Counted from the first letter of the stretch, positions 11,550-23,270 are shown. The stretch: DNA of 64,000 nucleotides from Acanthococcus lagerstroemiae (GCA_031841125.1 CM063109.1:534321-598320), one strand, 5' to 3'. Numbers and translations: made by a program. The notes: generated from the sequence alone by a model not told the origin.

Positions 11550-12056
11550 GGTACTTACCGATGATCACTTGGATGCACTTATGATAATTAATATCGAGAA
11601 AGAAATCCTCTCGGAAATAAAGAATGAGGACGTTCTTTAAGCGCTCACGAATAAGTCCTCAAGTATTCGGAAATTGTTAAATTAATTAATTTGATAAACA
11701 AGTTTTTTAGGCCAACCTATGATATTAGATAAATGATCTTTTATTTTTAATAGACCTCCTATTATTAAAATAATATTATGTATTAGGTGTTTCTGTTATT
11801 AATAAACATACTAATTTTCTTCATTTTGTTTCGCAGAGAGGTAAAACAATTTTCTTAATTGAAAATATAAAAGAAAGGGGAAAACTGTAAAATGAGTATC
11901 CACGTGACCATTTGCTTTTTTGAACCCTGAAAGACTATGTGTAAATAAAATGGGGTGGAGCAAAAAAAATTTTTGGACCGCTTAAGAATTTGTAGAGGGC
12001 CGCTCTTACACTATTTCCCCCTTAGTTTCAATTCACCTATCCGCCCCTGTGCACGA

Positions 12057-13145
12057 TCAACTTGTTTTTGTAAAGTTTCTGCTTACTGGGTTCGGCTTCT
12101 TCCACTTGGAACGACTTTGCAATTGGTTTAGGTAATCCTTTGACCATGCAGACCAGAATGACCTCACCACTTCCTGGATGAGATGATAGCGAGCAGATAA
12201 CTTGATCGGGCCTGATGGGGACTCAGGTTCTGGCAGTGATAACAACTGACTTCCGATTAAAAAATGGCCTGGAGTTAACACCTCTCCTGGATTTGCAGAG
12301 ATGTCCCGGCAAAGTGGTCTGGAATTCAGGATGGCCTCAATACGAGTAAAAACAGTGCAGTACTCCTCGAAAGTCAATGGCTGAACACCAATGGCACGGT
12401 CTAGATGGAACTTCACAGATTTTACTGCGGTCTCCCACAATCCTCCGTGGTGGGAAGCTCGAGGTGGTATAAATTTCCACGCAATACTCTTCCTGGCGGA
12501 CATCTCAGTGAGGACCTTGATGTAATTCTGAACTCCGACAAAATTCGTCCCATGGTCTGACAAGATAACATTTGGTATCCCACGACGACTGATAAACCGA
12601 TGCAGGGTTTCCAGGAAACATTCACTGGAAAGGTCCGATAGAACTTCTATATGTATGGCCTTGGTTGCGAAACATACAAATATGGCTGCATAGATCTTAA
12701 ACTTCACGGTACTACAGTGACCTACACATTTTGCCCACATAGGGCCGGCAAGATCAACTCCAGATGTGGAGAATGGCTTTGATGGCGTGACTTGATCAGA
12801 TGGCAGTTGGCTCATAATGGTTTCTACAGCCTTATTTGCTTTAAATCGACGACAGACCACACATTCTCGTACAATCCTCTTTGAAATGTTAGTCAGACTG
12901 CCAGTGAACCAGTATTTGGATCCGAGGAAAGCCTTGATGAACTTAGCACCAGCATGAAAATACATCTCATGGGCATCACGGACCATTAGAACTGCTAAAT
13001 CAGACTTGGCAGGTATGATGATAGGGTGCTTCCGAGTATATGATAGGCTCAAATTCTCCAATCTCCCTCCAACTCGCATCACTTGGTCATCCGCACACCA
13101 GTACAGGCACAACGATTTGATGATGGAAGAATTGGGTAATGGCAA
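12057..13145 (-). pseudogene. BEL/Pao integrase (element 1)
   Basis: The longest intact retroelement frame here spans 362 codons. It has a zinc-binding HHCC region (His59, His64, Cys95, Cys98 of this frame), then the catalytic core with GVDLAGP (Asp131), LSDHGTNF (Asp197) and HHGGLWE (Glu238), the D-D-E triad that joins retroviral-type cDNA to the chromosome. A C-terminal part follows (LIQEVVRSFWSAWSKDYLNQLQ), and the frame ends early at a TGA just before the hAT end at 12049. In BEL/Pao it is the last domain of one polyprotein, released by the protease. The preserved triad suggests relatively recent inactivation, but the upstream domains are broken. Confidence 0.92.
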
Positions 13146-13379
13146 ATTCTGCTTCAGACAGGATATTTCTTAAGCAAACTTACTCTCCTGAACTGAACAA
13201 ATGGCAAAATTCTGGGCATGCTGACAATATAGAAAACCATATTTTGAACAGCATACTGATTGTTGACTGACCATATAGATTGATACCAAATATCTCGGCA
13301 CGCAGAACAGTAGCGAGACTTGAAATCATAACTCAAAATTTGGAATACTGCTTGATAACTAACAACCAAGGATTTTCTT

Positions 13380-14433
13380 CAGTGGAAACCTGAAACACAG
13401 ATAAAACTTGCTTCTCTTCATCAGTATCAAATACTGACATGGCTGGGGACTCTATGGCAAAGTCAGGCTCAGCAAGGAATTTAGGTCACTGACTCCATAA
13501 ATCGCATTGAATGAACGATGCAACAGACATCCCTCTTGTGGCTAGATCTGCAGGATTCTCTTTAGCGCCATCTCTTAGGAGGTAGATAGGTAACAATCTT
13601 CCTTGAATGGTTCCGCATATAGACTTTATATTTGTCAGGTGATTTGGAAAGCCATCCAAGTACAACTATTGAATCGGTGAATGCACAGATCTAATCTGGA
13701 GGAATCTTAAGTTCATCACTGACTCGCTTTAAAAGATTCACAAGTAACAGTGCAGCAGTCAACTCCAGTTTGGGGATAGTCAACTCTTTTAGGGGTGCAA
13801 TCCTGGTCTTTGCGCACACCAACCTAAATGTAACTTCATTTGACTTCTCATCAACAGTACAGATATAGACGACGGCGCAGTAAACAGCTTCACTAGCATC
13901 ACTGAAGCCTATCAGGGTGCGTTTCTCACATGACTGACTATATGGTCTTGGAATGGAAAACCCTGACAGGCCAGGTAGCTGCTTATACTATAAGCTAGGT
14001 AAGTATTCTTCAATTCCTCGGAAACTGGCACATCCCAGTCCAGGTCTTCTCTCCACAGACGTTGTAAAATGATTTTTGCACAAATAGTGACTGGTGAGAT
14101 GAATCCAAGAGGGTCAAACACACGCGAAGTTTCAGACAACACCTTCCTTTTTGTGACTTCATCAGGTAAAATTGATGGTAAGTTTAAATTGATCATAAAC
14201 TGGTCGGTTTCTGGGTCCCAGATCAATCCCAGGACAGTTACTCCAGTTGCGCTCTCCATATTAACCTTTTTAGTCTTCTCGATTATATCATCAGGTAATC
14301 GATCTAGAAACTTCTTAGAATTGGACACATACTTCCTCAGATGGAAATTGGCAGAACAAAACTTGGCATCAATGGCATCTCTCAGTACTATGGCTTCCTC
14401 TTCACTGTTAGCACCAGTAAGCAAGTTGTCCAT
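13380..14433 (-). pseudogene. BEL/Pao RT 3' part and RNase H (element 1)
   Basis: Frame 13912-14433 begins at the RT catalytic loop, where the expected YVDD or YMDD reads YMDN, so the second catalytic aspartate is lost. It continues through KKVNMESATGVTVLGLIWD and FDPLGFISPVTI, typical BEL/Pao thumb motifs. Downstream, in other frames, RNase H shows GFSDASEAVYCAVVY, LELTAALLLVNLL and a TDSIVVLGWL block with the expected acidic residues. An internal TAG sits before that last block. Linker sequence down to about 13380 includes ENPADLATRGM. The enzyme would copy element RNA and degrade the RNA strand. It is inactive here by substitution and by frame breaks. Confidence 0.88.
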
Positions 14434-14439
14434 GTAGAA

Positions 14440-15700
14440 ATCTGAAATAGCTGCTTAGCTGGCTTAAGGGTAGGGGTATCTGCTAATTCAGTACCCAGTA
14501 CTTCGAGACATTTTGTCGCAAGGAAGGAGGCAGGTGCGGTTCCATATGTGACAGTCTTCAACCAATAGGTACTGACTGGATCTTCAGCTTGCTCCCACCA
14601 CAAAATGAGCTGGTAGTTGCAGTCATTTTCATCTACCCAAACCTTGCGGTACATTTTTTCCATATCAGTAGAGAAGACAATCCTATGTATGCAAAAACGG
14701 AGCAGGATATCAAATAACTCTGACTGGATGGAGGGACCAATCATGAGTTCATCATTCAATGATTTTCCAGAGCTTATCTTTGATGAGGCATTAAATACCA
14801 CTCGCAATTTAGTAGTACTACTGGATGGCTGAAGAACTGCACGATGTGGGATGTAGAAACAGTGTTCAGGAGGGGGATCTAACACACGCTTTATATGACC
14901 CATACTCTCATACTCTCGCCTAAAGTCTTGATACAGCTTCCATGTTATAGAATCATATGACTTATTCTCAGTTCTTCTTAGCGCTGCTAAGGCATAAAAA
15001 CGATTGTTCTTCAGCTCAGGAATGGACTTCTTGAAGGGCAGGCATACAATGAATTGCCCCTCCGCGTTACAATGATATGTAGACATGAAATGCTTATTAC
15101 ATTCTTCCTCTTCCGAGTTATAGGGACGAGGGATGGCTACTTCTTCAATTTCCCAAAACTTCTTCAAAGTCTCATTGATTATAGAAATATCTTGTTGACT
15201 GGAAGCTTGGTTGGTAGCATTCATACAAGTAACAACATTGACTAACCTTCCCTTGCTCTGCACTGGTCCAGTCACTGTCCATCCAAATTGTGTGAGTTTC
15301 AGTGTGGGTTGTTCGATCCTCATCGACTGGTTCATCAACACGGCGTCGTAATATTCAATTCCCAACAAAATATCGATTGTAGGAACATTAACAACAGGTT
15401 TCTGGAACGCTTTATCCGCCAACTCCATACCTTTGATGCTCTGGAACAATCCTCTGACTGGCAAATGGTGTAGATTATACGTGATTGTACCACAAGGAAC
15501 AACTTCTCCAGTGATATCAATGGAGTAATCACTATAGCGAGACATTATAACTAGATGGAACAGATTCTTGTTATACTGATTTCCCTTCTACCAAATCCAT
15601 TGATAACTGCTGGGCTATTTTTATATATGAAGGGTTGGTGGAATAGAGTAGGCTGGCTGCAACTATCCAACATCACACAAGCAACTCCAATCACTGAACT
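14440..15700 (-). pseudogene. BEL/Pao protease and RT fingers/palm (element 1)
   Basis: Just upstream of the main frame (14388-15545), sequence near 15650-15670 encodes LDSCSQPTLF; the aspartic protease motif is normally LDSGSQ, so the glycine is replaced by cysteine. The second protease motif, IDILLGIEYYD, is in the main frame. RT follows: VLQPSSSTTKLRVVFNASSK, a fingers motif, then FSTDMEKMYRKVWV (first catalytic Asp) and VTYGTAPASFLATKCL. The frame then shifts and the YMDN loop continues at 14433. The protease would cut the polyprotein; RT would make cDNA in cytoplasmic particles. Confidence 0.9.
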
Positions 15701-15703
15701 GCA

Positions 15704-16820
15704 TCAAAATTTAGTCACTGCTGTAGGCAAGAGTAAAGTCTTCCATTCTTCTACAGTACCAACATAAGTGGACTGAGATAGTGCAGGCTGAGCTGGTGCA
15801 GGTTCCTTAATGGCAGATGGCATCTGTGCTGTGGAGGATGCAGGTTTTTCAGCTGGAGACAATAGTGTGGGCTTCTCAAAGTGCACCATTGTATGGTGTT
15901 TACCACTATATTGCTTACAATTCTTCTTTGTGGAACATGCGGATGTCTGATGATCAGTACTAAAACAGCAAAGGCAAGCTGAAGCATTCTTCATAACCTG
16001 ATATCTCTCCTTTGGTGACTGGCGACCAAATATACGACAATCAATGACAATATGTCCACTCTTCTAACAGTTTATACAAAATTCTGCAGAACTGGTTATA
16101 GTGAACAATTTCTTCAATTTCTTCTTCAATGGGATAGGATCACAGGTTGCAATTTTGAATTTCTTCTCAGACAACTCCACTGCTTGATTTGAATCAACAT
16201 TATTAGCTCTCACAGACAAGCATTGACGGAGTTGGTTGTAGTCAGGAAAAGTGGTATTATCTTCCAAACCCACATAGAGCAGTATCAACCTTCTGTAATA
16301 GAACTTTTAACTCAGTTTCCTTTGTCACCTGTTTTGCATGGTAAATTGACATAAAATGATCACGAATTATGATTTGCGGATTATCATAAATCTCGTTCAA
16401 CCGCGCCCAACATTCTTCATAGGCTTCATCTGTAAAAAGAATACCTTCACAGACTACACTGGCTTGTGGCTTCACCAATCAAACCTTCTTTTAAGTAATA
16501 CAACTTTTCAATTTTAGTTAAAGACTAGTTATTATGAACTAAGTTGCAGAACATTCCCTTAAATGTCGTGAATTTTGTAAAATCTCCATCAAACTGCTGG
16601 ATTTTGATTTTTGGCAGCCTAACTAGACTGGGCAATCACTCGCAGGAATTGTATCAGGGATGCGAAGATATCTTGGCCTCAGATTGGCATCTTCATTCTC
16701 GCATGCAGAATGTACATTTGACATTGCTAACAGTAACAATTCTTAACATCTGTGTATTTTCTCATATTCCTCTTCTCTTATTCAGAGCCCTCAAGAACAG
16801 TTTAAAGTTTGGTAACCCAA
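15704..16820 (-). pseudogene. BEL/Pao gag C-terminal part with zinc knuckles (element 1)
   Basis: Three frames chain together. About 16480-16625 encodes LPKIKIQQFDGDFTKF, the conserved gag entry motif of BEL/Pao. 16257-16478 carries ARLNEIYDNPQ and HAKQVTKETELKVLL. 15704-16080 carries zinc knuckles: CINC then GHIVIDC with an in-frame TAG inside, and CLCCFSTDHQTSAC, a perfect CX2CX4HX4C. A further CX2C-type finger has a tyrosine in place of its second cysteine. Gag would package element RNA into particles. 16625-16820 is decayed and runs into the nested DNA transposon. Confidence 0.85.
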
Positions 16821-16825
16821 TTTAA

Positions 16826-18510
16826 CTTCAGCGTCGTGGCCATTTCTGTATTCAGTCAATGTGAGTTGGTGTGACGATGTTTTTAATTTAAAAAGTGGCC
16901 ACACTGATTGATCTTCACGTTGAGACATGTATCCGCACGTTGAATTGCGATTTGTAACAGTGTTTCCCGTTCTGAATTAATTTATCTGAAAATTTTTATC
17001 TCTACAATTTTGACGCTCCACGTCATGGCTGCTTGATTATCACCCCGATTCATCGTATTCCACCTATAAACAGATGAAAAACATCGATTTGGTTAGTATT
17101 TTAACAATAAAATAGAAAGAATCGCTAAATAATCGTTATTTGGTTCTGAAAAATGAATATTTCCTCGAATTTTCATAACCGTGGCTCTATTTTTTTTTTC
17201 AACGTCGTGGTAAATCACGAAATATTTTAGCCATGACAATGAAGATGATATCCATGACGTTGAATTCAACACATAATTTATCTAATTACAAATACAATTC
17301 TGATGACGTATTTCTTTGAATGGATTCTTTTGTACTTGTTCATCCCATTTTCTTACATTGGATCTCTTCTAGGATGGCAAACGCCAAGATTTCAAAGGAA
17401 GAGCGGCTGAGGCGAAAGAGAGTAAGTGAGAAAAAACGTCGTGAACGAATTAAAAATGATCCGACTCGTGTGGAAGAAGAGAATCGTAAACGTCGTGATC
17501 GTTATGCGCGTATGCTTCAAGATGCAGCCCAGCTTCCAAAAAAGAAACAAAAGGAATCGATAGATGGTCGTCGAAAGAAATGGAGACGTGATAAACAACG
17601 TGAAACTGCGCGAAAAAAAGAAGAGGCTAAGAAAGCTCTTGCTAACCAGGTAATTGTAGTTCCATCCACTAGATCTGAAGCCACTCGCACTGCAGCAAAG
17701 CGACGAGCCGAGAAGAAACAAGCGAAACAGTATTACTTGATTAAGAAAATGGAAAATAAAATTGCCTGGCTTCAAAGAAGAGCAACAAAATACAAACATG
17801 GTAAAGGTCATTTACAGTCCAATTGAAACAGTGCCAATGAATGTGGAAAGTCCAACATTGACTGTTGATGAAACCTCCACACCAGAAATCATTGCAACAC
17901 AGAGTCAAATGAAACACGAATTCTTGAAGATAGTCCCATTGTTGAAGAAGATTGGGTAGTTGTTCAATTCAATATGGCAGAGATGAAAGGCCAACGAAGA
18001 TGGATTGGAAAAATCATTCGAGTTAATGAAAATGATACCTACCTTTCTTATTTCATTTGTCAAGGCTAAGCGCACACGGGATTACTCAGGATTTATCTAC
18101 TCTTATCCAGAATTGTATGACGAAAAAAGTAAACTTAAAGAAGATTTAATGACTGTATATAAAACTCAAATTTTGTATACCATTCCAGGTCCAGTAAAAT
18201 ATCAAAGAGCGTTAAAATTTTCAGTAAATATAAACTCTCTGTAGTTTAATCTTATTGAAATTTTGTATTCTCATCAAAATTATCCTATATCTCTACATTA
18301 ATTTCTTATTTTTGGTGATATGATCGAAAAGTTATTAAGATATATTAAGTACAACCTATTATACAATAATTACATTATTGAGGCGCTCAATAATTTTACC
18401 TACTTTGAAATTATGAATTCAATAATTTCAATTTTTTGTTAGTTTTTTCTTATATTAAGTATGATACTTATTACAGTTTCAGTCTAAAATCATATTATTA
18501 CCTGTGAAAT
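16826..18510 (+). mobile_element. DNA transposon with iterated GTCGTGGC motifs, nested in BEL gag
   Basis: This block interrupts the minus-strand gag (N-terminus at 18755-18997, remainder below about 16820). It has at least six copies of a GTCGTGGC-like word (16831, 17021, 17177, 17201, and inverted near 17230 and 17252), concentrated before the ORF. The plus-strand ORF encodes a basic protein whose start is similar to a peptide at about 58857-58915 inside the element at 57964-59832, which has the same kind of motif. I could not find clear terminal inverted repeats or a target duplication, so both limits are approximate. Confidence 0.55.
17374..18244 (+). pseudogene. Basic coiled-coil protein of the GTCGTGGC transposon, frameshifted
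   Basis: I prefer the ATG at 17374, just after a splice-acceptor-like TTCTAG. The first 150 codons (to 17826) are extremely Lys/Arg-rich: SKEERLRRKRVSEKKRRER near the start, then IKNDP, and a predicted coiled coil with AAKRRAEKKQAKQYYLIKK. The chain then continues in other frames: a Ser/Thr/Glu linker (about 17800-17930), then DWVVVQFN...RRWIGKIIRVNENDTYLSYF and a basic tail to 18244. The last part has the look of a small beta-barrel (SH3 or Tudor-like) domain, which is inference. I recall Lys/Arg-rich proteins with such starts being common and uncharacterised in hemipteran genomes. Function is unknown; DNA binding is plausible. At least three frame changes indicate a pseudogene unless introns intervene. 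Confidence 0.6.
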
Positions 18511-18754
18511 CAGCTACTCCTGCCGCTTCCTTGTTTTGTTTACAGAGTGGATGACCATAATATAATATCCCAAACTGCTCTTCAAAGTAACTTGACCTGC
18601 AAAATATTTTCTAGCTGGAATATCACGATATACTTTTCCAAACTTTCACCAGAATACATAATATTACTGTGTGTGCTTTAATACCTACCATTAGCATTAA
18701 TCAGGTCCAGTTGCTATGTACTATCCATATACCAGAAGAAATCCTTGGTCACAA
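18511..18754 (-). pseudogene. Probable decayed BEL gag between start and nested insertion
   Basis: Minus-strand sequence after the gag N-terminus contains VVTKDFFWYMDST-like coding in a second frame, then loses recognisable content. This is where the nested transposon should begin, but I cannot fix the junction. Confidence 0.4.
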
Positions 18755-18997
18755 CTACATCATCCTAGGCTCTCGAAATCCATCTGCATGAGCAGTAAGC
18801 TCAATTATCTCTAAATGAGTCTCTCTATAACTTGAAAAAGAAGACTTTAACAAGCTCTCATGTATTCTTAGGGACTCTAGACTTTCACATCTACCGATGG
18901 CCGCATCTGAGGATTTTACATCACGTGCATAATGCCTCCTACTCTTGACCAGCTTTGTAATTTCAGCTTTCCTACTGGCATTGTTTTCGTCAGTCAT
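18755..18997 (-). pseudogene. BEL/Pao gag N-terminus (element 1)
   Basis: This 80-codon frame starts at ATG 18997, about 400 nt inside the primer-binding site, as expected for the first gag codon. It is helical and charged, with KAEITKLVKSRRHYARDV and LRIHESLLKSSFSSYRETH. This matches the usual coiled start of BEL/Pao gag (a run of 'K..R...K' followed by an E-rich 'eI' helix). It ends at a stop and is separated from the rest of gag by the nested DNA transposon. Confidence 0.65.
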
Positions 18998-19413
18998 TGC
19001 ACATAAAAATCACGACGAATCCAGGAAATAAAAACTTATTAACCTGAATTGGTTACCTGTCTTCCGATTGAATCAACAGAATCAAATTACTCGTCATTGA
19101 CAGAATGAACTGAGAGCTGGATTCTTCGGGATGGTGTCACGGCTGTAGCTATGTCTGCGTTGCTTCACTTTGAAGGTTCAGCTTCTGACCAGATAATGCT
19201 ATCTAGGATCAACCGGACTGGTTTCTTCACTCGTAAGGTTCAACGTTATTACAACCACAAGTGTCTTGATAAGGAGCTTGAACAAACATGCACCAAAATG
19301 TCGCTACTCAATATTGTACAGGAACACGCACAGGAACAAATATGAAACGTGAAGACTGTAATTACTGCAATTGAGCAGCGATCTTCCGAATATCCGGCCC
19401 GGAGGACCAGAAA
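18998..19413 (-). other. BEL element 1 leader with primer-binding site
   Basis: On the minus strand, TGGTCCTCCGGGCCGG (19409-19394) begins four bases after the presumed LTR end. TGG starts the complement of a tRNA 3' CCA, so this is a good primer-binding-site candidate; I cannot name the tRNA. The rest, to the gag ATG, is untranslated leader. Confidence 0.6.
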
Positions 19414-19754
19414 TGTTTGTGTATTAACCTCTGATAGTTTTAATTACACGGGCATGGCGTTACGAACTCGAATAAAAAATTATACATCAGTCGCGTACCT
19501 ATACGAGTATATTTGACGACACGAATTCACAGCGTTTCATGTAACAGACATATAATAACAGATAATAATCGGACTAGTACGCCGATTCTCGATAACTCGG
19601 CGGTCAGTGTCGCCAAATGTAGAAATATACATAGGACAATACTCGTAGTACACTGTGTACTCGTGCTCTTACATGTGCGATCCTCGTGTACCAACGTTCC
19701 ATGTAGCCTACTTGTGCTCGTATAAGGAAATGGTTGAGCTCTTGGGGCGCGACA
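19414..19754 (-). repeat. 5' LTR of BEL element 1
   Basis: On the minus strand the 341-bp block starts TGTCGCGCCCCAAGAGC and ends ATACACAAACA, the TG...CA form of LTRs, directly followed by the primer-binding site. No second LTR remains to compare with, since the 3' end is lost at 12050, so the outer limit rests on the TGT and the position alone. Confidence 0.6.
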
Positions 19755-21690
19755 CTATCTACACATATGCAGACACAAAATAACCCCCTTGAACTTCCAA
19801 CTGACGCGGCAAGTTCTTCGACCTTTTCGGACTCTGCGATCGCGGTCGGTAAGTTTGCATGGACGAGTCTACATTTATAAATACATACGAGTATAGATAG
19901 TCGCCATTCGATGACGAAGGTAAGCCACCCTCTCAGTTCGTTTCTTTTTTTTTTTTTCGTTCATTTCATGATTCATGCCAGATCTATACATTGGAGTCGA
20001 AAGCCTTCGAATCGAAACCTGTTTTACCATCTACTAAATCTGTCGGTTGTCGGCTATCGTGAAAATTACAATTTACCGAGTATTTTGCCACTTATATGGG
20101 AGTAAATTCTGACGTCAATACTGTCTGGGTCGTTTACGAGCAAGGTTGAGTAATACTGGCGTTGTAAATTTAAGCAAAGATATCGAATAGAAAAAAAAAT
20201 TAAATGTTGTATCGGCTGGGTTGTTTTTTCAGAGAATGATTTTTCGATTCAAAAGCTGGATTTTCGCTAGGTAGCCTATTTGTAGAACATCTTCGTCCAG
20301 TTTCGTTTCGGTGTCATCGCAGCAATTCTACGCAAAGACAAATAAAAAAATCGGTGAAAGACCCCTTCCTATGCTGGAACACCATTGTCACTGAACGTAA
20401 ATAAATGGTAGTTGTACTAACTGTAAGCATTACTAGTAGAATATAAGGACTAAGAGGTAGTCAAGTTGAATTATTTTTTTATTCTGGGGCAGTAAACAAA
20501 AAATACTTGAGCAAAATACAAAGAATAAAAAAAAAACGCGAACGCAAATTTTTATATGGAGGGAAATAAAAAATTAATATTTATTGCATACAAGATGAAC
20601 GAGTGACCTGTATATATAGTGAATAATTTTTCAAATTTCTGACTTCATGAATGCGTCGAGCTTCGGCACATAGGGGCAATTTTGCAGAAATGTGGACTAT
20701 TTCGAGTACTTTTTTTTTTCAATTTTGTTTAATGAATATTTTTCTCTTTTTTTTAAATGGATCTTTAGTATGCACTTACCGGAGTATGTTACACACATTG
20801 AGTATACAGCAAACCCCATGGGAAGGGGGTGCAAGGACCTTTAAGATCTCGGCGGTCACCATCTTGGAAGTTATTGGTCACTGCGAAAGAACACGAAGCA
20901 AATGTAGGTCACCACTTCTTTTCCCGGAACTTTTTGTTCTTCTTACTCGTATATGGGTGCGAAGACGGTTAGCGTCACATTTTAAGCAATTTTCAGATAC
21001 AAGAGTGATCAAATCGAGTTAGGGCATGTGGTGAAATACAGAAGTAGATATTCGAACGTAATTTTCGGAATTGTGTTATGTAGGAAAAACCTTAAAATGT
21101 TCGAGAAGTCGATGAAACGCCTGAAATAGTAGACGTATGCAGTTGAAATACTCAATTTCTCCAGTTAGTGTCGTAGGATCAAAAGGGCCTGGGGCTTAGG
21201 GAAATAGAGCTTATGGTCAACATGGGCGTGTAGCCTATAGTCCTGCAAAAATTATTGGGTACCATCTCTGGTTAGAAATAATTAATTAAATCAGCTGTTT
21301 TATGATGCTTATGACACAAACTGTGATGTGTGATACTTCCATTTATCCCGATCAATGTTACCGTACTTGTTTAAACAAAAATGTATACAAATCATCCATT
21401 TTCAATAAAACAAACTAAAAATCGTAGACGGTGACGGTCACCACAATGGAATGTTGACCCCTTTGAGTCAAGTTCTAGGGGTGAAAGGGTAAAGATAAAG
21501 TACATTTGACGTATGGACAATGTAGAGGGCGTTATTCTCTAAATTTTGGTATCAAAATTTTCCAATAGCATTCATAGGAAGCGAGATAGTCGTCAGTTAC
21601 AAAAGTAGTCCACATTTAGTGATCGGTATAAATTAATCGCGAAGAATAAAATGTATCAATTTATAAACCTCAAATCGAAAATTGCCTACG
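19755..21690. other. No recognisable feature
   Basis: AT-rich DNA with T-runs near 19946 and 20711 and several TACGAGTA words. The longest open frame (20651-21022, plus) has no domain I know and is probably chance. Confidence 0.4.
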
Positions 21691-22004
21691 AAAAATGAGT
21701 CGATGCGGTATTCGCTAGAGTGAGTCTCGAATGACGTTTAAGTGACTTATCAGTTATCACCAATATTTGGAAAATCTGAGACTATTTTCCTCTCGTGTGA
21801 CGTAAAAGTGATCAGTTGGGAAAGTTCCTACTCATTTCTCAAATGACTATTGTGAAATTTTCATTACAAAATTCGAGTTATATTTACGTGACTAAGTTGA
21901 TCAAATTGTGATCGATCATCGTTCCACTACTTTCAAAAGTCAGTGGAATGAATTTTCAATCATCGGACGTATTATTCTACGAATACCGCGAATAGTTCAT
22001 TTTG
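21691..22004. mobile_element. Possible MITE with AAAATGA...GCGGTATTCG ends
   Basis: The left arm has AAAATGA, six bases, then GCGGTATTCG. The right arm on the opposite strand has AAAATGA, seven bases, then GCGGTATTCG. The spacing and 314-bp length fit a MITE, but no target duplication is visible. Confidence 0.4.
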
Positions 22005-22834
22005 GGTTATTCATGAAATGTAAACATCGAATCCTATTGGCTTTATTGCGATAATTTGTAGAGGTGCGACAGGGTCGGCGCGAACAGTTTTTTAAGAGGG
22101 GAAGGGGATGGACAGCAAATATGCCGACTAAGATTTTTAAAAGCTTACAAAAATAACGACTGCTGTACGCCGCGTCAGGACTTGTTAAAGCAATCGATGC
22201 TACAGACTGCTGTTTGGGTACGGGCTGTTATTTAGTTTAAAATACACAATCGGAACGTATGTGCTGAAAATTTATCATATAGGTATTTTACGTACGAAAA
22301 TATCGAAATTACATTGTCCATGCCGCGAAAGTGAGCTCGATCGAAATGCTCTAATTTCTGAAAGTTTCTGCTAAAAGGAATTCACTTTTAATGTTATTCA
22401 TGCTGAGAACTTAGTCAAATTGCGAATATCTTATCTGCTCGAAATTCATCTGCATTTGAGTCAATCATCTATGCTAGAAGCCGTACCATAATCTTAAATG
22501 CAGACCGGGACGTAGCGAAAGACAATTGTCGGGCTGGAGGCAGAATTTTCCGCTTGGAGGCCGGCCCGTATTTAGGCATGGGTTGAAGGGGCTTCAGCTC
22601 ACGGTGGCAGATTTTTGGAGGCTGCCCGGAGCTGCAAACGAAATCAGATTTTCTTTTAAGCGTACAGTTCACTCGAAAAGAGTAAAACGATAAATTAAGT
22701 AGACTTTGCAGTTTTACGTTTGATTAAAAAAAGAAGAAAAAAAGGGTGAATACGAGTAGCTATAAAATGACTGTGTTTCCTCTTATAGATAGGTTAAAAA
22801 GTTAGAAACTATTAAATTTTGTTTACATGTGGCA
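22005..22834. other. Mostly unrecognised; hAT-like scraps
   Basis: CAGGGTCGGCGCGAACAG at 22070 resembles a hAT end. GC-rich sequence at 22525-22640 (ggcccgtatttaggc) resembles internal hAT-MITE sequence. Neither can be bounded. Confidence 0.35.
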
Positions 22835-23270
22835 TGTCGCTCCATGTCGTAAACTTCGATCAGATGAGAAAACAAAATGAAGTGGAATTGACTGGTCGAG
22901 AAAAATTCCGTGTTTCCATTTTTCACGTTATTATCGACAATTTAAACAATGAACTCGTCAGAAGACGCAGTGCCTATGAAAAATTCGATGAGAGATTTCC
23001 TTTCTTATTAAATTTAGCCAAAAAAGAAATGACTCGCGTTGAAATTGAAAACAACGCCAGATTTTTGATCAATTCCTATATCCGAATGATTTAGAAAGTA
23101 CCCTTCCTTATTGACGAGTGCATTCATTTTAATGCGCATTTGCTTTTAAAAACTGCATTTCAAAACGATAAATTGGCATTCAGATCACTCTGTGACTGGT
23201 TTTTCGAAGCCCCCTTCTTACACGTTCCATTTTTCTATCAAATCCTGCAGATCCTGCGACCCGAAGAGAC
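22835..23270 (+). pseudogene. hAT transposase C-terminal fragment
   Basis: Frame 22819-23094 contains EKFRVSIFHVIIDNLNNELV followed by a FDERFPFLLNL block, the pattern of the central region of insect hAT (zinc-finger MYM-like) transposases. The usual next block, YPNDLESTL, appears after a frame change at about 23085. About 23140-23270 continues with KTAFQNDKLAFRSLCDWFFE and FLHVPFFYQILQI, matching the run-up to the hAT dimerisation domain. The final ERSFS block is absent. It is a truncated, frameshifted relic, distinct from the copy at 9216-10370. Confidence 0.5.

Larger units (their letters stand above)
9024..12049 (+). mobile_element. Decayed composite hAT transposon
   Basis: The outer ends are inverted: CAGGGGCGGGTAGG on the left and CAGGGGCGGATAGG read from the right. 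Both are followed inward by blocks containing GGGGGAAA and GGGCCGC-type sequence. Inside is a broken hAT transposase on the plus strand (9216-10370), then two direct copies of a hAT-like repeat (10374-10599 and 11301-11549). The 8 bp outside each end (CTCGTTAA, TGCACGAT) do not match, so the two ends may belong to different copies or the site may have been rearranged. The right end abuts the truncated BEL integrase. Confidence 0.55.
12050..19754 (-). mobile_element. BEL/Pao LTR retrotransposon 1, 3'-truncated, with nested insertion
   Basis: In minus-strand order I can follow a 5' LTR (19754-19414), a primer-binding site, gag start (18997), a split in gag caused by a DNA transposon (about 18.5-16.83 kb), the rest of gag with zinc knuckles, protease, RT, RNase H and integrase. 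The gag-PR-RT-RH-IN order and the integrase GVDLAGP and LSDHGTNF motifs identify BEL/Pao. Sequence stops at 12050, where the hAT right end begins, so the 3' part of integrase and the 3' LTR are gone. Frameshifts, internal stops and altered active sites show it is inactive. Confidence 0.9.

Noticed and set aside
20651..21022. 123-aa plus-strand ORF
   Set aside because: Low-complexity Phe-rich start from a T-run and no recognisable motif.
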